This document shows, piece by piece, positions 1 through 6,460 of a stretch of 10,098 nucleotides of DNA (the first letter of the stretch is position 1; the number at the start of each line of letters is the position of its first letter). A model generated the notes under the pieces. That model was not told the DNA's origin. It saw nothing but the letters and a program-made list of their open reading frames with translations, and made no database searches. A program made the translations under genes and the position numbers. Source of the stretch: Duncaniella sp. (lineage in GTDB: Bacteria > Bacteroidota > Bacteroidia > Bacteroidales > Muribaculaceae); NCBI GenBank assembly GCA_029052375.1, contig JAIDJD010000380.1, positions 1 to 10,098 of the forward strand, given 5' to 3'.

Positions 1-561
1 GATGGCGCGTGCGCTCTGGCGAGGCCCATAGGTGTTGAACGGGCGGGCCAGGACCACGGGGAGGCCGAAGGCGTTGTGGTAGCTGAGCGCAATGGCGTCG
101 GCGCTTATCTTGGTGGCGCTGTATGGCGCCTGCGGCTGCTTGGGGTGCTTCTCGTCTATGGGCACGTACAGGGCTGTCCCGTAGACTTCGCTTGTCGAGG
201 TCACTACTATGCGCCGAGCGCCGTTGTTCATGGCGGCCTTGCACATATTCAGGGTTCCCTTGACGTTGGTGTCCACGTAGCTGTCGGGGGCCGAGTAGCT
301 GTACGGGATGGCTATCAGCGCGGCCAGGTGGTATATTGTGTCGCACCCGCGGGCTATCTCGTCGCACAGCTGCGGGTCGCGCACGTCTCCGGTGACCACC
401 TCGAGGTCGGGGTGTTCTATACCCTCGAGCCATCCCCAGTAGTTGAATGAGTTGTATTGGCTGAGGGCCCTTACGGCATAGCCTCTGTCGAGGAGTGTCT
501 CTGTAAGGTGAGAGCCTATGAAGCCGTCGGCTCCGGTGACAAGTACTTTTTGCTTGGTCAT
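1..561 (-). CDS. legB: LegB-type NAD-dependent nucleotide-sugar 4,6-dehydratase (C-terminus beyond window)
   Basis: This is a short-chain dehydrogenase/reductase of the extended nucleotide-sugar 4,6-dehydratase family. Only the first 187 codons are present; the family usually has about 320-335 residues. The Rossmann motif GADGFIGSH is at residues 10-18. The catalytic T-S-E is at 123-125, and the Y147/K151 pair sits in YSATK. YNSFNYWGWLE (36-46), HLAALIAIPYSY (78-89) and RPFNTYGPRQSAR (173-185) closely match what I recall of LegB enzymes. LegB makes the 4-keto-6-deoxy intermediate from nucleotide-activated GlcNAc for legionaminic-acid-type or related amino sugars, in the cytoplasm. The ATG at 561 is the first in-frame start that keeps the N-terminal beta strand; it follows an A-rich stretch, and a further-upstream out-of-frame ATG meets a stop at once. 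It lies 62 bases after the lipoprotein gene with no promoter visible between, so co-transcription is plausible. The exact sugar made cannot be told from this fragment. Confidence 0.85.
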   Translation of the reverse strand, partial: MTKQKVLVTGADGFIGSHLTETLLDRGYAVRALSQYNSFNYWGWLEGIEHPDLEVVTGDVRDPQLCDEIARGCDTIYHLAALIAIPYSYSAPDSYVDTNVKGTLNMCKAAMNNGARRIVVTSTSEVYGTALYVPIDEKHPKQPQAPYSATKISADAIALSYHNAFGLPVVLARPFNTYGPRQSARAI

Positions 562-605
562 TTTCTTCGCATGAGGTTTTGTAGTTCAGGTTTGGAGAGA
601 GTCCT

Positions 606-620
606 GCCGGGCGGCCCGGC
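606..620 (-). other. GC-only hairpin between lipoprotein gene and legB-like gene
   Basis: A six-base-pair stem GCCGGG/CCCGGC with a three-base loop lies just after the stop codon of the lipoprotein gene. No T-run follows in either direction, so it is not a classical intrinsic terminator. It could protect the 3' end of the upstream message or slow the polymerase. It may also be incidental in GC-rich DNA. Confidence 0.3.
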
Positions 621-623
621 CTG

Positions 624-1106
624 TCAGATCAGTTTGCCGAGCCTGTACTCGTATGTGACGCCGTCGTCGGCGGTGTAGCTGAGCTTCATCTCGTTCGGGT
701 TCATGAGTATGATTTCCAGCGGTGTGACACCTCCCTCTACGAGCTTCAGGGCGGCGGGCGGTGTGTAAAATTCGGTCCCACCGTCGTCTCTGTGGTCGAA
801 GTCGAGCATAAGAGTCCGGTCTGTCCGCTGCCAAGTGCCTGTGGCCTGGGAGCTGTCTTCGTGGTCATAGAAGGTATGTATCATCACTATCTGGCTCTGG
901 AAGGCCCAGGTGTAAAGGCGGACGGGACGGCCGTCCTCGGCGGTCTCCGGATAGAGCTCGACGGGAGTGCCGTCTGCGGTCATGGAGTTGAGGCGCCAGT
1001 ATCCGAAGAGGTCGCCGATGTCTCCGCAGTTGTGCGTGCATCCCGTGGCCAGCGAGAGGACAGCCGCGGCCAGCAGCAGGAAGATTGTACTATGGAGTTT
1101 TTTCAT
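624..1106 (-). CDS. Small lipocalin-like lipoprotein
   Basis: A 160-residue protein with a lipoprotein signal: a basic start, a hydrophobic stretch (residues 8-20) and a lipobox-like LATGC with the acylated cysteine at 23. A second cysteine follows at 27. The mature part begins GDLFGYWRLNSM, which resembles the G-x-W opening of the small lipocalin-like domains common in Bacteroidetes lipoproteins. The remainder alternates short polar and hydrophobic strands, as expected of a small beta barrel. The residues just after Cys23 (THNCGD) lack an obvious lysine/acidic export signal of the kind seen on surface-exposed Bacteroidetes lipoproteins, so it may face the periplasm (inference). It starts 13 bases after the wzi stop and is almost certainly in the same transcript. 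The ligand is unknown and the family assignment rests on pattern only. Confidence 0.7.
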   Translation of the reverse strand: MKKLHSTIFLLLAAAVLSLATGCTHNCGDIGDLFGYWRLNSMTADGTPVELYPETAEDGRPVRLYTWAFQSQIVMIHTFYDHEDSSQATGTWQRTDRTLMLDFDHRDDGGTEFYTPPAALKLVEGGVTPLEIILMNPNEMKLSYTADDGVTYEYRLGKLI

Positions 1107-1119
1107 CTTGTCTGTTGGA

Positions 1120-2634
1120 TTAGAGATTCAGTATGCCGTCATACTTCACGGAGACCATTCCGCCAAAGCTCTTGGAGGGCATCGTGCCGTTGTCCCACGA
1201 GATGGCTCCGGCCACCTTGAGCCCCTTGGCCTTGGCCGGACGCCATGAGGCCTGGAAGAGGAACGAGGCCGAGTGTATGGGGCTGGGCAGTATCACCTTG
1301 CCGCTTCCCCAGGCCTTGCGGTATCCGCCCTTGACGAGGTAGTCTATGCCGGGCACAACGGTGCCCTCTGCCGCTACGTGGACGCCGCGCATCCTGTTGG
1401 CCAGGAAGCCGATATATCCGTTGCGGTTGTAGATGGGCGCCATGATGGCAGGGGTGCCTATCGAGTGGCCGTAATAGGCGTAGGCACGGTGGTGGAAGTT
1501 GTTGTAGTAGTCGTCCGCTCCGGAGGCGTGGTATGGGATTGTGGAGCCGGCATAGTCGTTGGGTTCGAAGTGCATGGGGCCGCTCTGATTGGTGAAGTCG
1601 AGATACTCCACCACCAGTCCGCTGAGATGGCCGCCCTCCTTGGCCTTGTATTCGATGCCCCACAGGCCGTCCCAGCCGTTCAGCTTTGCCAGGCCTGTGC
1701 CGTCCTCCCATGGCCACGAGAAGTAGGCCGAGACGTCGCCGAGCCCCTTGAGGCGATAGCGGGCCTTGAAGTCGATGCTGCCGAGGTGGCTGCCCGAGAC
1801 AAAGCCCTCCCTGCCGTCGCGGGTGGGTATCAGGGCGTGGACAAAGTCTTTGAAGCTGAGGCCCGAGTCGTAGGAGCGCCACACCTTGCCCTTGCTGTAA
1901 TAGCTGATTTTCCCTCCGAATATCGATGCGGCCTGGAGGCCAAGGGTTGCTGAGAACGGCTTGTCGGGATTGGAGCGGAGATACATACGCTTGTAGCTGT
2001 ACCACTCGTCTGAGACGATGCGGTAGTTGTAGTAGTTGTAGTGGTCTCTAAGCCAGTTGTCGTCGAGCATCCTGGCATAGTTGATCTCGCCCTGTATCTG
2101 CACCCATCCGTTGGTCAGCGGGATGTCCTGGAAGTCGGCGAAGCCTATTCTCACCTCGGGCATCGGGCGGGTGTTGCCGCTCTCCACGAGGTCGCCGCTC
2201 GAGAGCCGCTGGTTGAGCAGCATGGACCCGTGCTCCTTGAGGCCGGCCTGGAGGAACACGCCGCGGTATCTGATCTCTCCGTACAGCTGCTGGAGCCAGA
2301 GGGCCGACGGACGCTCGCCGCGTGTGTGCCATGTGTCGGTGTCCACGTCGTAGCGTTCATATTCAACCTTGGATGTCGCATCGGCTATGACGTCGACGCC
2401 GAACCCGTAGGAGAAGCGAGTGTCTGTCTCCATCGGGCGCCAGGCCTTGGCCTCGGCCAGGAGCGTGCGCCCCTGGGAGAAGCGTCCGTGCTTGAGCGAG
2501 TTGATGTAGTATGGCGAGAAGTCGCCCGAAGAGCCCACGGCTGTCAGCGAGCCCTCGTAGTTGATTTGGTATTGTGCCGTGAGCGACAACGGGACAGCTG
2601 TCAGCAGACACGACAACCATCGCGTAAGTCTCAT
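1120..2634 (-). CDS. Capsule assembly protein, Wzi family (outer-membrane beta barrel)
   Basis: A 504-residue exported protein. In E. coli, Wzi is an outer-membrane barrel that helps attach capsular polysaccharide to the cell surface; Bacteroidetes carry a divergent branch of the family (Caps_assemb_Wzi). The signal peptide is at residues 1-20 (MRLTRWLSC... ending SLTA/Q). The mature part has the alternating aromatic pattern of a barrel. It also has a family-like region containing LYGEIRYRGVFLQAGLKEHG, then LSSGDLVESGNTRPMPEVRIG, then a GWVQIQGEINY strand and DDNW. The ATG at 2634 is chosen because it directly precedes a good signal peptide. An in-frame ATG at 2703 would add 23 non-signal residues and would lie inside the leader hairpin. 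It heads a likely operon with the lipoprotein and the dehydratase, and is preceded by a TATCTTTG promoter element and a strong hairpin. Which polysaccharide it serves is unknown. Confidence 0.85.
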   Translation of the reverse strand: MRLTRWLSCLLTAVPLSLTAQYQINYEGSLTAVGSSGDFSPYYINSLKHGRFSQGRTLLAEAKAWRPMETDTRFSYGFGVDVIADATSKVEYERYDVDTDTWHTRGERPSALWLQQLYGEIRYRGVFLQAGLKEHGSMLLNQRLSSGDLVESGNTRPMPEVRIGFADFQDIPLTNGWVQIQGEINYARMLDDNWLRDHYNYYNYRIVSDEWYSYKRMYLRSNPDKPFSATLGLQAASIFGGKISYYSKGKVWRSYDSGLSFKDFVHALIPTRDGREGFVSGSHLGSIDFKARYRLKGLGDVSAYFSWPWEDGTGLAKLNGWDGLWGIEYKAKEGGHLSGLVVEYLDFTNQSGPMHFEPNDYAGSTIPYHASGADDYYNNFHHRAYAYYGHSIGTPAIMAPIYNRNGYIGFLANRMRGVHVAAEGTVVPGIDYLVKGGYRKAWGSGKVILPSPIHSASFLFQASWRPAKAKGLKVAGAISWDNGTMPSKSFGGMVSVKYDGILNL

Positions 2635-2664
2635 GTTGATGGTCTTGTGATAAATGTATGATTT

Positions 2665-2720
2665 CAAGTAAGTTTCAGGAATTGCCCCGCAGATACGGGG
2701 CAATACTCAAAACTTACTTG
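2665..2720 (-). promoter_or_regulatory. Nested hairpin in the 5' leader of the wzi-family gene
   Basis: Two perfect inverted repeats are nested. The outer arms (2665-2675 and 2710-2720, CAAGTAAGTTT and its complement) form 11 pairs. The inner arms (2681-2689 and 2696-2704, ATTGCCCCG and its complement) form 9 pairs around a six-base loop. A symmetric 5x5 internal loop separates them; in RNA read from the minus strand it could be partly closed by two G-U pairs and one G-C pair, which fits the coding strand better than the other strand. The hairpin starts about 10 bases after the -7 element and ends 30 bases before the ATG, so it would occupy the extreme 5' end of the transcript. No T-run follows, so it is not a normal terminator. 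A stabilising 5' stem, an attenuator, an RNA-binding target or a DNA operator are all possible. Confidence 0.8.
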
Positions 2721-2730
2721 TCTTGTGACG

Positions 2731-2738
2731 CAAAGATA
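2731..2738 (-). promoter_or_regulatory. Promoter -7 element (TATCTTTG) for the wzi-family operon
   Basis: On the minus strand the sequence reads TATCTTTG followed by C. This is a perfect match to the Bacteroidetes -7 consensus TAnnTTTG and is identical to the element before guaB. It lies 96 bases before the wzi ATG, predicting a leader of about 90 bases. I see no good TTG/TTTG -33 element at the usual spacing, so the promoter may need an activator. Confidence 0.65.
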
Positions 2739-2793
2739 GCAAAAATCTCTCTTATATGCTACCTCTGTTTGCATATTTTAACCTCGCCGGGGC

Positions 2794-4242
2794 CTACTCC
2801 ACGAGGAGGCTTGTGTCGATGGGTTTGGGCGCCTCCTCGAGAGTGGACTGTCCCGGCTTTATATAATCGCGGCGCTCGTCTATGGCTATCAGCACGCCGT
2901 CGGCTTTGCCTTCAGGGGTGTAGCTGTATCGGCCCGAGGCCTTGCCGATGTAGGTCAGAGAGCCTGTGGCGGCGTCCATCCACCAGATGTTTTTCTTCTT
3001 GCCGGAGATGGCCGAGAGGTCTGCCTTGACCTGGCGGCCTGTGTGGTTGTAGACGAGCAGGTAGTCGTTGCCGCGTGTGGCTATGAGGCGGTCATACTTT
3101 GTCCCGTTCTCTTCGATGAGCTCCTGGGCCGGACGGCGGTCGAAGTAGGGGAGGCTGAGCATCAGACGCTTGAGGTGTATCATCTGATTGAAGCCGGGGT
3201 CTTCCATGGCCAGGTACCAGGGCTTCCTGACGCCGTCGGCAAAGTAGGCTCCGGCGACGCCCGGGCGGGCCATCTGCATGATGGAGTTGTGGCCGTAGGT
3301 ATGGCCGGCGGCTCCGGCAAATACGTCCCAGTAGGCATAGCGGCGCACGTCGCGGTCGGTCCACCGTGGCTCATTGTCCGAGTGGAGTCCCTGGGGGATA
3401 TCCTCGTAGGAGGGCTCGCCGTCGAGCACAGGCTTGTCGGGCGAGTAGACGTGGGCCGAGTCGACATACATCCAGCAGTCCTCCTCGGTGTTGTCGGGGA
3501 TGGGATATTCCTTGTTGCCCATGCGCTGGTCGTAGCGCCGGTGTCCGCTCTGGAACATATTGAAGTCGAGCCACTCGCGGTCTCCAAACCACTTGGCCGA
3601 CGTGGTCCTGCCTCGTGGATGGAACGTCATCATGTGGCCCGGGTCTATGCGGCGGATGGTGGTGGCGAGGGTGTCCCATACCTCGGTCTTGATGTTGCCC
3701 TGTATGTCTCCGCCGATGATCCACACGATGTTGGGGCGCGAGCCGTAACGCTTGGCGAGAAATTCGCCGTAGGCCTTGGCCTGGACGGTGTCCATGGCTC
3801 CGCTCTTGACCAGTCCGCCCCAGATGCACACCATGCCTATGTATATGCCGTGTCTCTCGGCTGTGGAGACTATGTAGTCCATGTGGTCCCAGTAGCCGTA
3901 TGTGCCCGGCTTGTCGATGTTGCTGAAGTCCCAGCCGTCGGGGTGGGAGAGGGCGCCGTATGCGTTGTAGGAGGGGACGCCGTTGATGGTCTGTACTTGC
4001 ACTACGTTGTATCCGGCCTTGGCCGCGCGTCCGAGATAATATCCTGCCTCGTCGCGGTCGAGGCGCTCGGGCAGCAGCCAGCCTGTCTCGCCGAGCCAGA
4101 AGAACGGGGTGCCGTCCTCGTGGCGGAAATACTGTCCGTTTTCAGAGACTTTCAGCGCCCCGTGTTTCCAGGGCTTCTCGGCGGCCTGTGCCGCGGGGGC
4201 AAGGCACAGGAGCGCCAGTGCGGCCGACAATATCTTTTTCAT
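2794..4242 (-). CDS. Secreted GH140-like glycoside hydrolase (DUF4038, apiosidase-like)
   Basis: A 482-residue protein with a signal peptide (residues 1-20, ending AAQA/AE). The body from about residue 30 to 370 is a DUF4038-type TIM barrel: FFWLGETGW (48-55 region), YNVVQVQTINGVP, IGMVCIWGGLVKSG, NIVWIIGGDIQG with D179, and PVLDGEPSYED with E276. These two acidic residues correspond to the conserved acid pair of GH140, whose characterised member cleaves apiose linkages in rhamnogalacturonan II. The C-terminal part (about 385-460, YLLVYNHTGRQV through GVLIAID) resembles the small beta domain often annotated as a collagenase-type collagen-binding domain in this family. It is probably periplasmic. 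The ATG at 4242 directly precedes the signal peptide; the reading frame continues 49 codons further upstream without signal character and through the intercistronic hairpin. No SusC/SusD pair or other polysaccharide-utilisation gene is visible nearby, so the substrate is uncertain. Confidence 0.8.
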   Translation of the reverse strand: MKKILSAALALLCLAPAAQAAEKPWKHGALKVSENGQYFRHEDGTPFFWLGETGWLLPERLDRDEAGYYLGRAAKAGYNVVQVQTINGVPSYNAYGALSHPDGWDFSNIDKPGTYGYWDHMDYIVSTAERHGIYIGMVCIWGGLVKSGAMDTVQAKAYGEFLAKRYGSRPNIVWIIGGDIQGNIKTEVWDTLATTIRRIDPGHMMTFHPRGRTTSAKWFGDREWLDFNMFQSGHRRYDQRMGNKEYPIPDNTEEDCWMYVDSAHVYSPDKPVLDGEPSYEDIPQGLHSDNEPRWTDRDVRRYAYWDVFAGAAGHTYGHNSIMQMARPGVAGAYFADGVRKPWYLAMEDPGFNQMIHLKRLMLSLPYFDRRPAQELIEENGTKYDRLIATRGNDYLLVYNHTGRQVKADLSAISGKKKNIWWMDAATGSLTYIGKASGRYSYTPEGKADGVLIAIDERRDYIKPGQSTLEEAPKPIDTSLLVE

Positions 4243-4262
4243 GGTGGTGAGATGGTATGACA

Positions 4263-4305
4263 ACGGCCCCCGGCAATGGCCGTCGATGGCCGTGCCGGGA
4301 GCCGT
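4263..4305 (-). other. Strong intercistronic hairpin between the isomerase and GH140 genes
   Basis: On the minus strand ACGGC-T-CCCGGC pairs with GCCGGG-G-GCCGT, giving a 12-pair stem including one U-G wobble. Above it lie a small internal loop and a further GGCC/GGCC stem with a six-base loop. The wobble is a C/A mismatch on the plus strand, so the structure is better as RNA in the coding direction. It begins 11 bases after the isomerase stop and ends 20 bases before the GH140 start codon. No T-run follows. It could be a processing or stability element that sets different levels for the two cistrons, or a weak terminator. Confidence 0.6.
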
Positions 4306-4316
4306 CCGGTATGTTT

Positions 4317-6254
4317 TTATTTTGTGAGTTCTTTGATCTGTTTCTTGTTGAGTTTCACCTTGTAGCGCTTGCGGAGGTCTTTGACCCACTCGGCTTCGAG
4401 CTTGGCCTGGAGGTCAGAGGCTACGGCGGCCTTGACGTCAGAGGCTTCCTCTGGAGCGTCGAGCACTTTCCAGTCGTTTGCAAACCATTCGGTCCATCGG
4501 CCTACGGGCTTGGCGGGCTCGCCGCCGAAGGCCAGCTGGTCTACGATGCCGTGGTCGCCCTTGGCTACGGTGACGCGCTCTACCTTGACCGTGTTGCCGA
4601 ATCTGTCCTTGAGGACGTCGACAAGAGAGTCGCGCTCTATGGTGTTGGCCGCGAGGTAAGCCTGGACTTCGCTGCGGACAGAGTCGCTGGTGGCGAATAT
4701 CACACAGCCCTTGAAGTGGGGCTTGTCCCAGGTATATTTGGAGCGGTTGGCCTCGAAGTGTGATTTGAGGAGGTCGGCATCCTTGGATGCGGGCTCCCAT
4801 ACCTTGCGGTTGGAGATGTCGAAGAGGAGGATGCCGTCGCGGTACTCGTTCACGAGGTTGCGGTATTCGGGTTGTTCCTTGACCAGCTCGGTGCGGGCAA
4901 AGGTGGATGTGGCGTTCTCGATGAGATTCTTGAACGAGCGTTCGAAGGAGCCCCAGGGATATCGCGAGTCTTTGCGAGAGTTGGCGGGGATGTCGTGGAG
5001 CACGTCCTTGACGGTGATGGCAGTGCCGTCGGGGATTGTGGCGAGGACGGCGGCGCCGTCAAGTGTCGCGAAGGCCTCCTCGGGGTTCTCGCTGGGACGT
5101 ATGGCGGTCTCGATCTCCTTGAGCTTGAGCGAGTCGATGGCGAATCCCCAGCGTTCGCGGAGCTCCCTGAGGCGCGAGGCGCTCGCCATGCCTGCGCGGC
5201 TGTCGCGGGCTATGGACATGAGTATGCTGCCTCTCACCTCCTTGAGCTCGGGGAAGGGGTGGTGGCTGACGGTCTCCACGATGTGCCACCCGTAGGCTGT
5301 CTTGAAGGGCTCTGAGATGCCTCCTTCGGGGAGGCCGAAGGCTGTCTGTTCAAACTCGGGCACCATCTGGCCGGGGCCGAAGGGGCCGATAAGGCCGCCT
5401 TTCTGCGATGTGCCGGGGTCGTCGCTCTCGGTGAAGGCCAGGACCGCGAGGGGCTTGCCGCCGCGGATGAGGCCGTAGAGCGAGTCTATCTCGGCCTTCT
5501 TGACGGCGGCCTCTTCGGGCGAGAGGCCCTGGGTGAGCTTGAGTATGTGGCGGGCGGTGACGCGTCCGGGGTAGGGGCGCTCGCTGTTCACCTTGATGAT
5601 GTGCCAGCCGTAGGGCTCGTCCTCGATGACGGCCGATATGCCTCCGACAGGGGTGTCGTATGCGCCTTTCTCAAACTTGTAGGGGAGACGGTTGACGGCT
5701 ATCTCGCCCATGTGTCCTCCGTTGACTCCAGTGTTGCGGTCTGTGGAGTATTCCATGGCGAGCTCTTCGAAGTTGCCTCCCTTGTTGACTATCACGTCGT
5801 GGATAGAATCTATCTTGTGCTTGAAGTATTCGCGCTGGGCCGACGGTCCGCCGATGGGCACCATGATGTGGGACACGTCTCGGATGGTGCGCATACGGTT
5901 GTAGCTCTCTTCCACGAGGCGGTCTGTGACGAGTGTGTCCACCAGATAGGGGTTGGTGATGTCGGCGCAATACCGGTCGAACTCGCTGACAAACGTCGAT
6001 GTGGTGTCGAGCCCCGCGGCCTCGGCCTCGGCTACCTTGAGCTTGTAGGTGATGAACATTTCCACATAGTCGGCCATCGACTGGGGCTCGGCCTGCTGGC
6101 GGTTGTTCTTGTTGTAGAGGTATTCAAACTCGCTCCGGTGGATGTCCTTGCCGTTGATGTTCATCACCACCGGGTCGGTGTCTTTGGGCGAACCGGCCCA
6201 GGCGCTGAGCATGACGGCGGACAGCAGGGCCGCCGGGAGAATAAATTTTTTCAT
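4317..6254 (-). CDS. Periplasmic peptidyl-prolyl cis-trans isomerase with two parvulin domains
   Basis: A 645-residue exported protein that likely assists folding of periplasmic and outer-membrane proteins, in the PpiC/SurA manner. The signal peptide is at residues 1-20 (ending SAWA/GS). An N-terminal helical segment (about 28-120) resembles SurA N-domains (VVMNINGKDIHRSEFEYLY, then MADYVEMFITYKLKVAEAEAAG). Parvulin domain 1 runs from about 125 to 222 (VSHIMVPIGG ... EPYGWHIIKV) and domain 2 from about 232 to 328 (TARHILKLTQG ... TAYGWHIVETV). A long C-terminal part (340-645) has no domain I recognise; related Bacteroidetes proteins have a similar tail. It ends in a very lysine-rich segment. 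It lies downstream of guaB, an order I recall from other Bacteroidales, but a terminator separates them. No clear TAnnTTTG promoter is visible before it. Confidence 0.87.
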   Translation of the reverse strand: MKKFILPAALLSAVMLSAWAGSPKDTDPVVMNINGKDIHRSEFEYLYNKNNRQQAEPQSMADYVEMFITYKLKVAEAEAAGLDTTSTFVSEFDRYCADITNPYLVDTLVTDRLVEESYNRMRTIRDVSHIMVPIGGPSAQREYFKHKIDSIHDVIVNKGGNFEELAMEYSTDRNTGVNGGHMGEIAVNRLPYKFEKGAYDTPVGGISAVIEDEPYGWHIIKVNSERPYPGRVTARHILKLTQGLSPEEAAVKKAEIDSLYGLIRGGKPLAVLAFTESDDPGTSQKGGLIGPFGPGQMVPEFEQTAFGLPEGGISEPFKTAYGWHIVETVSHHPFPELKEVRGSILMSIARDSRAGMASASRLRELRERWGFAIDSLKLKEIETAIRPSENPEEAFATLDGAAVLATIPDGTAITVKDVLHDIPANSRKDSRYPWGSFERSFKNLIENATSTFARTELVKEQPEYRNLVNEYRDGILLFDISNRKVWEPASKDADLLKSHFEANRSKYTWDKPHFKGCVIFATSDSVRSEVQAYLAANTIERDSLVDVLKDRFGNTVKVERVTVAKGDHGIVDQLAFGGEPAKPVGRWTEWFANDWKVLDAPEEASDVKAAVASDLQAKLEAEWVKDLRKRYKVKLNKKQIKELTK

Positions 6255-6334
6255 CTTCAGGTATGGTGGATATTATGTTTCGGGCTGTTGCACTGTCGTG
6301 TGAGGCCGCCGCGAGGGGCGCTCAACTTTTCTAA

Positions 6335-6348
6335 CGCCGCAAACGGCG
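6335..6348. other. Small CGCCG/CGGCG hairpin upstream of the isomerase gene
   Basis: Five perfect pairs around a four-base loop, about 80 bases before the isomerase start codon. No T-run follows on either strand. It may lie in the 5' leader or upstream of the promoter; no function is assigned. Confidence 0.25.
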
Positions 6349-6368
6349 CATTATTGTGCAGAGCCGTC

Positions 6369-6434
6369 AAAAACAGAGGCCGGACATCCGGCCATGCCAT
6401 AGGGGGCTATGGCGTGGCCGTGGTGTCCGGCTCT
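6369..6434 (-). terminator. Intrinsic terminator of guaB
   Basis: A long hairpin begins about 27 bases after the guaB stop codon. Read on the minus strand, AGA plus GCCGGACA pairs with TGTCCGGC, a one-base bulge and TCT. Inside lie GGCCA/TGGCC and then GCCATAG/CTATGGC around a CCCC loop. The stem is followed by G and five Ts. The combination of a long stem and a T-tract in the direction of guaB transcription makes termination likely. It separates guaB from the isomerase gene. Confidence 0.8.
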
Positions 6435-6460
6435 TATGCGTGTGCCGCTGTCCCGGGGTG

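Noticed and set aside
1273..1953. 226-codon plus-strand frame inside the wzi-family gene
   Set aside because: Antisense shadow rich in valine and glycine; the minus-strand barrel protein explains the region.
2022..2042. Short GTAGTT-type repeat
   Set aside because: It encodes a tyrosine/asparagine-rich barrel segment of the Wzi-like protein; codon repetition is sufficient explanation.
2635..2703. N-terminal extension of the wzi-family protein from an ATG at 2703
   Set aside because: It would put 23 residues in front of a clear signal peptide and start inside the leader hairpin.
2665..2720. Invertible DNA switch bounded by the 11 bp repeats
   Set aside because: Only 34 bases lie between the arms, they contain no promoter, and no recombinase gene is visible. 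A leader hairpin explains the repeats better.
3043..4260. 405-codon open frame on the plus strand
   Set aside because: It lies antisense to the well-supported GH140 gene, has no recognisable domain, and its Val/Gly/Ala/Asp-rich composition is typical of the complement of GC-rich coding DNA.
4243..4389. N-terminal extension of the GH140 protein from an ATG at 4389
   Set aside because: It would overlap the isomerase coding region and hairpin and bury the signal peptide behind 49 charged residues.
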